Assembly: GCA_028095005.1 (NCBI GenBank)
Contig: CM051459.1
Location: 3,649,190 to 3,713,189 of the forward strand
DNA from: Rhynchospora pubera
Lineage: Eukaryota; Streptophyta; Magnoliopsida; Poales; Cyperaceae
Reading direction: 5' to 3'
Length of the DNA: 64,000 nt
Part shown: positions 24,721 to 36,763 of the stretch, piece by piece
Position numbering within the stretch: position 1 is the first letter of the stretch
Layout of the letters: every line of letters starts with the position of its first letter
Notes under the pieces: generated by a model
What the model was told of the DNA's origin: nothing
Databases searched by the model: none
What the model saw: only the letters and a program-made list of their open reading frames with translations
Made by a program: the position numbers and the translations under genes

Positions 24721-26448
24721 GTTCAGTGAGGCTAGAGAGAAATTTGAGGGTTTTGGAGTTTAGAGAGAGAAGGGATGAGACGCCATAGTTGTTTTAGCGA
24801 GTGGTGAGTGGCGAGAGTGGGAATGATTTTTGAAGGGTTGAGTAGAGAAGACGATTAGTTCGGTTCAAATTGTACTTCCTACACCGAGTTCCTACAAATA
24901 ATTATGATATGGTTGTGTCCCACTTGTCAGTGGAATGGTGTCTGAGGTTTGGAATTGGGATTGGTCGCCTAGGGAAGATTCCTTCGGAGGTGGAGGTGGA
25001 GGTGGTGTGGCCCTGTGGGCCCCTTAAGACAGTGTCAGTATGTGGCATGTACAATCCTGTGGTATTTAATGAGATCGTCGGCCCATCACTGCTCACTTGC
25101 TCAGAGAGTTGGTTGAGTCTCCCAAGAAAATATTCGTCGGTCTTCGTAAAAAGTCCATAATTTTTGTTTTTGTTTTCACCTCTATTTTGGATTATTTCCA
25201 ATTCCATTTTTCCATTGGAAATGTTATGGACAGTTCGGTTGGCCATAGATTTGTCGTGCTAATGGCGTCAGAACGTATGGCTTTCGTCATATATTGGACT
25301 TCATTGGATTAGAACTGATGATTTTTTATAAATTTTGTTATATCTACTAGCATAGAAACTCCCGTCAAATGAAATGTCAAATTGACTCAAATTCATTTGA
25401 TATTATTACTGGACCTTTATTGGGCTTGACAGTAATGGCATGTCCAAACTGATTCAAAGTCTGGATTCACATCAGAGAAACACTATTGCGACTATATATT
25501 GTGAAAGCCATTGTTTTTCAGGTAAGACTGTGATCAGAATAGGAGACCAGAAAGAAAGGAAAAGAAATAATTAATAATAATAATTCTCGTCAAATTTTTT
25601 AATTTTGGACGGAAATTCACATGTTTAAAATTTTTTCGCCAATTCTCATCTGAAGAGAATTCCCACGCCTCTTTTTTTCGATTCGGATTAGCGAATTTGA
25701 AAAAAGTAATTTTCATTTCTATTTCTCACGTTAAATTTTTCGGTTCCGGTCAAAACTTGAAAGTCTAACGTTCAATCACCTTTTTTTTTACGTCCTCAAC
25801 CGTGTACAAAATCTATAAATTTCATCAACTAATGTACCAAGGCACTCAACCAACGTGCTTTTCAAATTTATAAATTTTATTTATCCTAGAATCTAAGAAA
25901 TAGACAAGGTGGAGACTTGGATGGGACCACATGTCAATGAACTTTTTTTATTTGGGTAAGCCCGCAGGCAGGTCAATGAATTGGAAGTGGGGAAAAAAAA
26001 AACTATGTGCAAACACTTCAAATCGGAAGAAAATGCGAAAATTGCATGCTTGGCGCTATAAAGTAAACGGAACTGATCAACACAGACTTAACTTAATTGG
26101 TCTGAACTCTGAAGTCTGAAGACCAGACTTAAACTTAATTGTGTCAATAGTTGGAATTACTCAATAGCGTATAGCCGTATATATGTCTAAACAAATCGAA
26201 AAAAAAAATTGCATTACCTCACACAAAGTAAAATAGATAGGTCTAAATTAAAATTTAATGTCATTAATTAGAGACATATTTATTCTGTAACTGTGAGATA
26301 AATCTTAAGGGAATAGATCATATACTATATTTATACAGACAGAAAATATGAATAAAACATGAAAAAAAAAAAAAACGAAGACCAATCGACTGCTATAAAC
26401 ACACTTTATTACTTAACTCTCCAAAATACCATATCCATTACATGTGCT
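24721..26448. other. Upstream of the GT29 gene, no other gene
   Basis: 24721-24860 is the probable leader, rich in AGAGAGAAA-type words on the plus strand. The rest holds only short unrecognised ORFs and AT-rich DNA. Confidence 0.5.
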
Positions 26449-26630
26449 TAGGGGCGGATCTACCACCGGGGCGGGTGGGGCTAGAGCCCCACCTCACGCC
26501 ATCGAGCCCTTGGAGCCCCCCTTTAGCCCCAGCTAATTTTTTCTGCCATTGGAGCACTCAAAAGTGGAGCTGAAGACTTGAACAGAAGTTGTCAGACCCA
26601 CTTAGATATTTTTTCTAGATCCGCCACTGA
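26449..26630. mobile_element. Small hAT-like MITE
   Basis: About 180 bp with inverted ends (T)AGGGGCGGATCTA and TAGATCCGCCACTG, typical of plant hAT MITEs. Flanking CATGTGCT / ATTGTGCT match at 6 of 8, so the duplication is decayed. The interior has a GGGGCTAGAGCCCC palindrome. Confidence 0.6.
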
Positions 26631-27206
26631 ATTGTGCTAATACATATTAATACTAGTATCTGGCTAGTACCCACACCGTAATATGGATATAACACAGCTC
26701 CTTCAGATACGTACTACAATAAGTTACATAATTACATATGTATTTATTCATATTGAAGTTATTTCGGAAAATCTAACTTCACCTTCCGAGATGTCATAAT
26801 TTTCCTTTGCTGTAATGCAAACCGCTTCATATACATCTCCTGAGTGAAAACTCTCTGTAATTTCTGAGCCTCTTTATTTGAACTTATCTTCCTGTCATAT
26901 TGAAATTTCGTAAAGAAGAGTGTTATTTTGGAGAGAATAAATGTTATTTGGATGGTGAGCTGAGAAGAAGAATAAAAGAGAGGAATTAAAAATTTAAAAT
27001 TAAAAAGAGTGTTATTCCAAAAAAATGAGAAGAGTGTAATTGTGAGAAGAAGAAATTTTGTTTTGATGGATTCTTCTTCCGAGAATGATTTTATTCTTAT
27101 CCATCCAAACAACACTGTGAAATTTGAAATTAATAATAATGATAATATTGTAATAACAATAATGGAACAAAATTACCCGAGAAAGATAGAGATCAAGCTC
27201 AACTGG

Positions 27207-28037
27207 TCAACCACGGCCATGCTGGTGGTCCCTCTCGACGCCCCAAGTGTGCAGAGAAAGGTGCAGCTCCTTTGCGGTGATGAGAAGCTCGACGGCTTGC
27301 CTGGGGTTCAATACCTCTGTCACCAGCGTCCTTGCTGTTGCAAGCCTCAACGCATCTGCCTCCTCCATCAGTTTCGCCAGCCTATCAGCATAAGTCTGCA
27401 TTGCCGCTGCCGATTCTTCACTCTTCCTGGCATCATCACATGATCCGGGGCCGTCAACAAGAGGCGGGTTAGAAGAAGAGGAGGCAACGGCATCAGAAGA
27501 TGAAGAAGTGCTTTCCCTCCGCATTTGTTGCAATTCCCTGATGATCGGTAAGAGGGGTTTGTCAGCCAGGTCCTCATGCAACGTCGCCAGCCTGGACGAG
27601 AGCCAGTCCTCTGCACGCAGTGTTCTCTGATGGATGTCGTTGACCAAACGCAGCTGACTGGCTGACAGGGCCATCATGCCCACGTTTGTCGGGCCCCGCT
27701 GGCCCCGCAGGAATTCCTCAAGGTGCGCCTCCATCTCACAGCCGGTGAGCGAGTAGAGGAGTCGGATTCCAAGGGTCGGGCGGCATCCCCCCATCCAGAG
27801 CACCGAGTTCTCAAACGAGGTGCACCAAGGAGGGGAGAAGAAGGTGGGGCCATCTTCACGAGCCAGAAGCTTGCGTTGCTCGGAGTAGTCCTCATAAAGC
27901 TTCATGCACTGCTCGATTATTGAACGGAGCTCTGTTTCAGTTGCATCGGGTGCAGCGGCAGCACGGAGGAGCTTGGTCAGGTCGGACTTCTGGCCCTGGA
28001 TCCATCTATCATAGCTGGAGACGAAGCGCCTCTGCAT
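27207..28037 (-). CDS. DOG1-domain protein (DOG1-like)
   Basis: A single exon of 276 codons. The whole protein is a DOG1 region: start RRFVSSYDRWIQGQ, an early Asp/Glu/Leu-rich helix, the conserved FFSPPWCTSFENSVLWMGGCRP segment and a later RP/LLY...G block. A Ser-rich linker lies at about 188-205. The C-terminal helix has A-D-x-LR-x-T ... LNPRQAVELL, shared by DOG1 relatives and D-group TGA factors. There is no bZIP region ahead of it, so it is DOG1-like rather than a TGA factor. DOG1 controls seed dormancy and binds PP2C phosphatases and haem in Arabidopsis; paralogues have varied or unknown roles, so dormancy is not claimed here. Strongly GC-richer than the flanking DNA, as is usual for an exon. 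It is flanked upstream by a cluster of MITEs. Confidence 0.88.
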   Translation of the reverse strand: MQRRFVSSYDRWIQGQKSDLTKLLRAAAAPDATETELRSIIEQCMKLYEDYSEQRKLLAREDGPTFFSPPWCTSFENSVLWMGGCRPTLGIRLLYSLTGCEMEAHLEEFLRGQRGPTNVGMMALSASQLRLVNDIHQRTLRAEDWLSSRLATLHEDLADKPLLPIIRELQQMRRESTSSSSDAVASSSSNPPLVDGPGSCDDARKSEESAAAMQTYADRLAKLMEEADALRLATARTLVTEVLNPRQAVELLITAKELHLSLHTWGVERDHQHGRG

Positions 28038-28134
28038 GGAGTGAGTTGGGTTTTTATGTTATGTTTGAATGTTAGATTAATGGAACCGTAGATGTGAGGT
28101 GGTGCGTATCTGGATGACTGGACTTAAGATAACT

Positions 28135-28148
28135 ACCATAAATAGGAT
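28135..28148 (-). promoter_or_regulatory. Possible TATA box of the DOG1-like gene
   Basis: Minus-strand CCTATTTATGG lies about 100 bp above the ATG, a usual distance. Only the motif and position support it. Confidence 0.3.
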
Positions 28149-28224
28149 AGGGGTATTGTGTGTACCAGTCTGTTCTTTTTTTTTTTTTTTAGAAAATCCG
28201 ATTTAGCTGACTTGCTACTGTACG

Positions 28225-28507
28225 TAGGGCTGATTAACGTGGTAAACGGACACGGAATGGGGTGTTCCGTTTACCGTTCCGTTAACGAAACGAAATAGAT
28301 TTCGCTACCGTTTACCGTTCCACTTACTAAACGAAATGATTTCGCTAAACGGCATGTACAAAAACACGTTAAAACACGTTAAACTGTTCCATTTCATGTT
28401 CCGTTTACCGTTTCATTAAGGAAACGAAACAAATATCAGTACCGTTTACCGTTCCGTTTCAGCAAACGGAACGGCATAACGTTTTTTTATTTCCGTTGGC
28501 AGGCCTA
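28225..28507. mobile_element. hAT-like MITE, twin copy 1
   Basis: 283 bp, ends TAGGGCTGATTAACG and GTTGGCAGGCCTA, flanked by ACTGTACG / ACTATACG (7 of 8). Filled with CCGTTCCGTTTACCGTT words. Almost identical to the element at 28887-29170. Confidence 0.85.
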
Positions 28508-28515
28508 ACTATACG

Positions 28516-28812
28516 TGCCAGTATTAACATCCGTTCCGCTGTTCCGTTCTGTTCCGTCGAAACGGAACGTTAAATGAAAGCTGAAATGGATTCCGTTTTC
28601 AGAAACGGAACCGAAATTTGTTAACGTAAATGGAACGAAATACGAAAATGGGCTGAAATCAATAGGAAATGTGAGGCGGAACGTTAAATGAAACAGAAAT
28701 TTATTACGTTTGTCGAAACAGAACGGAAATGAAACAGTCATTTCGTTCCGTTACCGAAACGGAACATTAAATGAAAATGACTGTTCCGTTTCCATCTCTA
28801 ACGTTTGACAGG
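28516..28812. repeat. Related diverged MITE-like segment
   Basis: Rich in GGAACGTTAAATGAAA and TTCCGTTCCG words and ending near AACGTTTGACAGGTA, so it resembles the neighbouring hAT-like elements, but I could not find paired ends or a duplication. Confidence 0.5.
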
Positions 28813-28886
28813 TATACTTGCTACATCTGTAGAGAGCCATCTGACAAGATCACTAAATGGTTCAACGGGAGAGCGCGCCACGTAGC

Positions 28887-29170
28887 TAGGGCTGATTAAC
28901 GTGGTAAACGGACACGGAATAGGGTGTTCCGTTTACCGTTCCGTTAACGAAACGAAATAGATTTCGCTATCGTTTACCGTTCCACTTACTAAACGAAATG
29001 ATTTCGCTAAACGGCATGTACAAAAACACGTTAAAACACGTTAAACTGTTCCATTTCATGTTCCGTTTACCGTTTCATTAAGGAAACGAAACAAATATCA
29101 GTACCGTTTACCGTTCCGTTTCAGCAAACGGAACGGCATAACGTTTTTTTTATTTCCGTTGGCAGGCCTA
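28887..29170. mobile_element. hAT-like MITE, twin copy 2
   Basis: 284 bp, same ends as twin copy 1 and a perfect 8-bp duplication CACGTAGC (28879-28886, 29171-29178). By eye it differs from copy 1 at only a few positions, so both insertions are recent or share a very recent source. Confidence 0.9.
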
Positions 29171-29178
29171 CACGTAGC

Positions 29179-30503
29179 TATCCCCTATCCTCGCTCTGTG
29201 GAACAAATTGAGATCATTGGATTTTATCTCAGAGGCACGGAAAATTTAAATCATTGGATTCTAGCTCACAGTTACAGATGAAGCATTGAATGTTGCGCGC
29301 GCATAGATAGTTTTGAGTTATGTGACACGTACATGTTAAAACTCGACTGTTATGATTTGTCCTATTACTCCGACCCGATCTAATTCAAACATAAGTAAAC
29401 CAATTTATGCTTTGGTACTGAGGTCTATTGTTCTCAACGTGCTAACTGGTGTTCTCCAATTTGCCACGACGTCGATCTGTCATGATATATATGATACAAC
29501 ATCATAAAAAGGTAACTTAAATATGAAACAACATGATACATGGCAAAGGTGACTTAAGTTTATGCCACTATAAAAATTAGAAATTAGAAATATATCATCA
29601 CTGAATTACAAATTATTTTCATGTCATCTCTAAATGTCAAAAATGAAATTTATGCCACTTGTTAATTAATTTGACCATTAATTATGGTCTTTTAAATATG
29701 TCACTATAAAATAATAAAATTTTAAATATGCCGTTGTAAAATATTAAAATTAGAAATATGTCATCTTAGAGTAAATAATTGATTTTACGTTATGAAAATA
29801 AAAGTTTCAAATTTTAAATTTATAATAAAAAAATTTGAAAATTTAAAATTTGAAAATTCCCATCATCACGCCGTGCATACGATGGGAAGCGCTGGTGGGC
29901 CACTTGTCCACACCCAGTCTTTGACCAGAAGTAATCCCAACTCAAATCGGACGGCTCGGAATAGAGCAACGCCTCCTAGTTTGTCAGAACAACGTTGCTT
30001 TAGCGTGACAGGATGATCACATGACACGTGGGGCACTTAATCGGATGAACCATATATATAAATCCACTCATATAATACTAGTACGTTGTATGTATCCGCT
30101 CTATTCCATTCATGATACATGAATACATGATGACGATGCAAGCTACAGTCCACTTATAGTTATATGTAATAATCTCTATTGGCTGTCTCTGGTAGCTAAA
30201 CTCCAATAATCTCAATTTGCTCTAGAAAGGAAAAATCCAATTATCTTAATTTGAGCCCACTGAGAGGGACAAAAATATATATATTTTTTAGTCTAGTTTT
30301 GTTGGTTTGGGCGGTGTGCCGGTGTCCCAAAAATGAAAAAACAGAGGATTTTGCTATTTATAGCAGTTACTAAGTACAAAACTGAAACCCGACCAGGTAC
30401 GCAGCACCTCGCTTTTATATACCAATCAAAACTCAAATAAATACAATCCCATGTAGGGGCGCTTTGTCTGTTGCTATATATGAATATTGTTCTGTTCTGA
30501 GCA
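29179..30503. other. Intergenic, nothing recognised
   Basis: AT-rich with runs of ATGTCACTATAAAA-like words repeated near 29560-29770. No supported ORF. Confidence 0.45.
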
Positions 30504-30511
30504 ACTAAGAT

Positions 30512-30756
30512 TAGACCTGTCAAACGTGTGCGGTGGCAACGGAACAGGGCGTTCCGTTTGCCGTTCTATTTACCATTTCGTTAAACGGCATGTACAAAAT
30601 ACACCATTTCAATAAACGGCATGTGCTATTCCGTTCCACTATCCATTTCGTTTGTCGTTCCATTATTAAAACGGCACGTTTCGCGCTGCCATTAACCGTT
30701 CCGTTTTTGCTTAACGTCACGGCATAATGGTCTAACGTGTGCCGTTGACAGCCCTA
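30512..30756. mobile_element. hAT-like MITE
   Basis: 245 bp with ends TAGACCTGTCAAACG and CCGTTGACAGCCCTA, and a perfect 8-bp duplication ACTAAGAT (30504-30511, 30757-30764). The interior is rich in CCGTTCCGTTT words. Confidence 0.9.
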
Positions 30757-31497
30757 ACTAAGATATATATATTTTTTATTTTTGGTTTTTAAAAATAAAT
30801 AAATGGGTAACTGTGCCATCCACATATTGAAGGGATGATGTGTGATTTGGAGCTGCGTTTTATTGTATCATGATTGGTACTAATTACCCCAGTGCTCTGT
30901 AAATTCTTTAACCGGATATGTATGGAGAAATAAGGACGCGTAATCTAATATATATATATATATATTGCAACTCAATATCGAGTATGCATGCATCATTGGA
31001 TATTTTTCTGCACAATCTAATTCTAAGGCGCATTTTATAAAGCATCGTTACTATATATTTGCATATAGCAAAATAATAATCACGTGAGGTTTTGTTAGGT
31101 ACTAACAACATTAAAAAGTATATTTCGATTTAAAAAAGAATTTCCTCAATAGATCATTTGTTGGACAATCAAATTAATCAATTTAGTCATTTCAAGCAAT
31201 CTTGAGTGAAAGGGGGAAAAAATGAGTGACAGAGGATATATATACCGAGAACCAGAGATGCAGACGAGGGTTTTGTTTTTTTTTTCCCTGCATATAATCA
31301 TCTTCAACCTTTGTTAGCGATATAGTTGAGTTTGTTATGTAAGACCATATATTAAACATCCCTAAATATTGATAACCAACATATGTTAGGCTTAAAAAGA
31401 GAGGTTTATCATAAGTGCCTTTTGACAAGCTAGTATTGTTTTTTCAAAAGCCGATACTAGCTTTTAGCGCCTATATAAGAATCATACTCCCCTCTCC

Positions 31498-33280
31498 TAG
31501 GGCTGTCAAACGTGGTTAACGACCACGGAAATAACCCAGATCGTTATTGTTTTGTTTAATAAACGATACATATTCATTTACTGTTAACCAAATCGTTTAT
31601 CAAACGATACAAAAATTAATTATGTTTATCGTTTCGTTTAATTTAAACGACATAACGATTTAACGTTTGTCAGTATGCATCAGCGAAGAACATATAATCA
31701 CACATAAGTTAAATATATCAAAATTTGAAGCTCGCAACATATACAAACATATATAACAATGAGACAATGACATAATTGAATCCAACATCAACCCAGATAC
31801 ACAATTAAGGCCTATGACTTGAAAAAAAAAACAGAAAGCATCACATGACTGGGAAAAAAACAGATTGCATCATCACATCAACCCAAATACATAATTGAAT
31901 CCAATATCAACCCAAATATACAAACAGATTTACCAATCTCAAGTTCTCAACTCCATTTTCTCATATAGCCAATGACTTGAAAAAAAAAAATAGATTGTTG
32001 ACATCGCTGAAAGAAGTTGAGACAGAAATAAAATCTGCTGTATAGACAGAAATAAAACCAGATATTAAAAGCAAACCACAATAGAAAGGGAAAAGATGAT
32101 ATTGAATAAAATTCATATTTTACCTTAAAACAAATCAATTTGCACTCTCCTCTTTCTGCTCTCAATCGCTCTCCTTTTTTCTTCTTCTCAGCCTCTCTTC
32201 CTCATATAAACAATCGAAAGAATATCATTTTTTAGTTTCACAATCCAAGTAAGTAACGAAATCGATTTTTGATAAATACAAAGAAGAAAAAGCCAAATCA
32301 GCAGATGAAAACTAGGACAGACTTGACCTGCGGCTCATCCTCCTGATTTACTGCTCTACTCACTAATTCTTAAATGGTCTTTGAATTTGGTCAGCTTTGT
32401 CTAGGGTTGAAAAACTACTAAAAAGGGACGTGTTTAGCCTCGCTTGGTTTCAGATTGGGTTGGTCATGGATTGAGAACAGAAGTGGAATTCTTCTAAGTC
32501 TAGTGAAGAAGCTTTATCTTGGTTTTCCAAATTCATCGTAAGAAAGAAGGTTGGGTTTTTTCTTACAAAAAAAAAAAAAATTCAGCTACACAAGCCAAAG
32601 TAAGAGGTCCCTTGATGCGGGTTGAGTAATTGCTCGAAATTGCCCAGGTTGCGGGATGAATGCCCTCAGAGGAAAAAGTGATAGCTAGAAGTCCTCAACT
32701 CAGACTGAATTAGAGCCACCACCTCTTCTTCACTGGGGTTTAGTCAGGTAAAGGTCATGATCGCTGGTGGCGATATGGTCTTGGCAAACGATCTCATCGC
32801 CGTTCTCTCAGATCACTCAGATTCGAGAGAGAGAGAGAGAGGGCGGGGGGAACACATCTGAGATTGAGCGAGCAAGGTAGGGAGAGAGAGGGGTAGACAT
32901 ACGAGATGTGTCGGCCATGCTTGAGTTTCGAGAGAGAAAGAAAATGAGGGAAAGACATAGAGGTAGCGATAGTCAAGCGGCGCCGCTCGGAAGGGATGGG
33001 GAATAAACCCTAGACTCAGGAAGTGATCAACTCCCCCTCAAATCCTCCGCCCTCCTCTCTGTTATTAAGCTATTCTAAAATGGTAAAATAATAACGTGAA
33101 AACGAAATAACGAAAACGAAACACCTTATTCCGTTTACCGTTCTGTTTATGTGTCTGAATACCTGTTTATTTCGCTTGGCGTTTCGTTTCATTAACGAAA
33201 CAAGTTTTGCTGGCGTTAACCATTCCGTTAACTACTAACGTTACGGCATCACGTTGATTTTTGCTCCGTTGACAGCTCTA
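31498..33280. mobile_element. 1.8-kb non-autonomous hAT-like element carrying leader-like host DNA
   Basis: 1783 bp; ends TAGGGCTGTCAAACG and CGTTGACAGCTCTA; perfect 8-bp duplication CCCTCTCC (31490-31497, 33281-33288). Only the first ~180 and last ~200 bp resemble the small MITEs (subterminal AACGAAAC / CGTTTCGTTT words). The 1.4-kb interior is different: on the minus strand it begins with a CTAGGGTTT-type leader (about 33015) followed by CT-rich sequence like a plant 5' UTR. No transposase and no clear ORF over 72 codons. Best read as an element that picked up part of a gene; the source is not identified. Confidence 0.8.
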
Positions 33281-33768
33281 CCCTCTCCCCCTTCTCATTT
33301 CTTTCTTCCTCGCACGAATCCAGCAGGCTCTCCCCTCCTCTCCTCAGATAATTTTTTTATTTAAAATTTATTTAATTTATTTAGTTTAATTAGGTAAATA
33401 ATAGAAAAGTGTGGAAAATTATTGTAAAAATATTCTAAAATATTAAAATAGTAAAAGAAAAATAAATAGGAATAATTATTATATGTAACATTATTTTTTT
33501 TAATTATTTTTACATTTAGTAATTATGGTAAAGTTAATTCAAAATTAGGAAAATTAAAGAATATATATCCAATATTAATAGAATTTATTTTTAAATGCAG
33601 GAGAAATTTCTAAAAATATTTTAGGATAATTTTTGTCCATATAGATATTTTTACATTTAATAATTATGAATAAATTCATTAAAAATTAGGAAAATTAAGA
33701 TAAATGTTGGAAAACAATAGAATTTTTTTTTAAAATGTACGAAAAATTAGTAAAAATATTTGAGTAAT

Positions 33769-34142
33769 GCTAGAATCAAACATATAGGACGTCAAACACG
33801 ATCCAAACGTAGCACATCAAAATTTCAAACGGTCGATCCAAACCGCTCAATATGATCTCTATATTAAAATATCTTTGATAATCAAATTTTATGTATTTTT
33901 CATATTTTCTAACTATTTTTTTCGAATTTTCAAAATTGAAGGGTTCAGAACTTTTTAGATTGAGCATATTGAAAAATTCCAAAAAAATAGTAAAACAATT
34001 TGAAAAAAATATAAAATTTGGTCTCCATGAAGATTTTATAACACAAAACAATTTGAACGGTTTGGATCGGCCATTCCAATTGTAAAAATTAAAATTTTAT
34101 CACGTTGGACAAGTGTACGTGTCCTATATGTTTGACACTAGC
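33769..34142. mobile_element. MITE with 22-bp inverted ends
   Basis: Ends GCTAGAATCAAACATATAGG and its complement-like CCTATATGTTTGACACTAGC. The interior is itself partly inverted (AAAATTTGG...; CGGTTTGGATCGG) and open for 91 codons on the minus strand by chance. No convincing duplication, so the superfamily is open. Confidence 0.65.
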
Positions 34143-34845
34143 AACTCCCAAAATATTTTAGGGTAATTTGTGTCTTTATTGATTAATTTAGGCAATATTG
34201 TTATAGATAAGGAAGTACTATGATGTTATTAATTATGTGTCAAATTAGGCTAACAATTGTGAAATTGATTACTTTCTCGCTTGATATAATTAACAACATC
34301 CGTTCATTTTTTGTCCTCTTGATCAAATATTAAATAAACTCTAAAATTTATAAAAATCATATAGAAATGCATTGCTTGTTAAATTAAACAAGATCAACAT
34401 TTTGGATTTATAAAATGAACTACGTATTTAAACTTATTAGGTACTTCCTTGTAATTAGTTACTCGTTTATGCATATTATTTACTCCCTTATAGCTACCAG
34501 TTACTTCCAAATTGTAGCAGAATTCAATACTAATCTTATAGTTTTAGGTATTTCCTTATATCTATTTAGATACTTCTATAAAATTATAGTTATTCTCTTA
34601 CCACAAATTATATACATCCATATATAATAAAGATAAACGAAAATATATTTGATACTCCCATAATAGATAATAGATATTATATACTCCATGTATGTATTAT
34701 ATACAGCTCCTTTAATGTAAGGTTTTTTTTTTTTTACAATGTCTTGTATATGTTGTGATTTTTCATTCAAATCTAACTTCAAATTGTAAAATTCTTGACG
34801 TTTAAATTATTTTTGCAAGATTTGTAATCTTCTCATTCTTATTAC

Positions 34846-35024
34846 TAGGGTTGTACAAGAAAAAATAAAATCTGTCCGATTCGTTGAACCCGTCCAATCT
34901 AATTCGTATTTTAATAGGCTCAAACATTATTCGGATTGGGTCGGATTTTAATTTTACTAATCTGGTTGTACCGGGTTGGATTTTAATTATAAAAAATTAT
35001 AAATTCGTCTGTTGTACAACCTTA
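34846..35024. mobile_element. hAT-like MITE
   Basis: 179 bp with ends TAGGGTTGTACAAG and GTTGTACAACCTTA, flanked by CTTATTAC / CTTAGTAC (7 of 8). No ORF. Confidence 0.8.
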
Positions 35025-35273
35025 CTTAGTACCACGCTAAGAAGGAGAAATTGAAGTGAAGAAGAAAAATATATAGGGACGAAGGAGGAAGAGAAAGAAG
35101 GAAGAGGCCGAAGTTCGAAAGGGATGGGGAGAGGGAAGCGACAAAGCGCAAAAGAGAAGAGGCGAGAATAGAGCGGAAGGAGAGGGGAGGGATAGAGCGG
35201 AAGGGGTGAGGAGCGTTGAGATTACGGAAGATTACGGAAGGGAGAGCGGAACAAAGGGGTCGTGGTATGTGGA

Positions 35274-35554
35274 TAGAGGTGAAAATGACGACAATTTTAA
35301 CTGTTTTTTTTGTTTCGTTTCGTCCAAAATGAAATGAAACGGTTAAATATTTTGGTTGCGTTTCAAAAACAAAACGGTTAACGCAACACATAGTCAATTT
35401 CGTCCATGTATATTTTTGTGGTATTTTCGTGATTTCGATCGTTTTGGTTCATTTTGAAACAGTTAACGCAATGCGTAGTCAGTTTCATGTCTAAAACAAA
35501 ACGGTTAACGCAACATCCTATTTTCGTGGCTGTTTTAGACATTATGCATCCCTA
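35274..35554. mobile_element. hAT-like MITE
   Basis: About 281 bp, starts TAGAGGTGAAAATG and ends near ATTATGCATCCCTA. Flanks share TATGTGGA (35266-35273 and 35553-35560), so the terminal TA overlaps the duplication. Interior words match the element at 20783. Confidence 0.75.
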
Positions 35555-36763
35555 TGTGGAAGACTGGAAGTGGAAGATGGAGGGGAACGCTGGGCAGGAT
35601 TTGGGCTGGATGCGTGCGGAAGATGAGATGACAAGAATGACAGTGAGGAATTCCGGGCTAAATTGAGAAATTACTTGGATAAATAAAGAAAAGAATAGGC
35701 CCAAAAATGATATTGAAGAATGTAGATTATTATGGGCCAGTGTAGTGTGCCAAAGCCCAGAGGAGGCACTTAAATACGGAGCTGATACGAGGCATCCTAG
35801 ACAATTTGCCATCCTGCCATCCCACACCCACGCGCTAAAAACGGACTGGCCCAAAAGCAATGCGCTGTAGTCTGGGTATCATGACAGTGCTGCACGCTGA
35901 CATCAGCTAGACGCTGAGAGTATTTAACTTGAAGTAAGGGAGTATATAAATGTATTTTTTAATAAAATTTTAATAACATTTATAATGAATTAAATTCCAC
36001 CATTTGGACCTATCAGTTGAAAATATAGAGTATATATTTGTGTATAAGGAATTTCATTATACATAACAATGCAGTATTTTTTTTTCAACATTTAGTGTTC
36101 AAAAAATGTTATATGTTTATTAGGTGGCAAATATATTAACTAAAGGAGTATATACTTCTCCGTAAGGGAGCATATACTTCTTTATAAGAGATTTAAATAT
36201 ACAAGATACAAATTTCGGCCAAAATTGTTCAAATGAGCATTCAAAATACAAAAAAATTATATACTTCTTCAAATAAGCATTAAAAAAAACAGTCAAGATT
36301 CTTCAAATAAGCATTCAATATACTTAAAAAGAGTATATACTTCTTAATAGGAGAGTATAAAATTCTTCATAAGAGATTCAAATAAGCATTCAAGATACAA
36401 ATTGCACCAAGATTGTTCAAATAAGCCACCAACATTACCAATTTAATTGTATATCAATCCAAACAATAAAATCAAGTTCAACTTAATATTTAGTCTAACC
36501 AACCATAAAATCATTACAACCAAATTCAAACATGCTAACAAACTTAATAGAAACTGCAACAACGACCATCAATCATCTCAATCAAAGTCCAGGAGAAAAT
36601 ATTCGCTCACATTCTGAAATTTAGACTTCACTTGATTTATAGGGTTTAATAACAAACGGTAAGCAACCACGCACTCATCATCACATACATCAATCTGCAA
36701 AAGAAAAAAAATATACAATTTTAGAATATATATTTCCTTAATCATATGTTTTGTATTGCGTTG
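35555..36763. other. AT-rich tract with recurring TACTCC/TACTTC words
   Basis: No gene. From about 36130 to the 99-bp array, words such as TATACTTCTT, AAATAAGCATTCAA and TACTCCC recur irregularly, always on the plus strand. Confidence 0.5.

Noticed and set aside
27009..27443. 144-codon plus-strand ORF overlapping the DOG1-like gene
   Set aside because: Shadow frame of the conserved minus-strand coding region.
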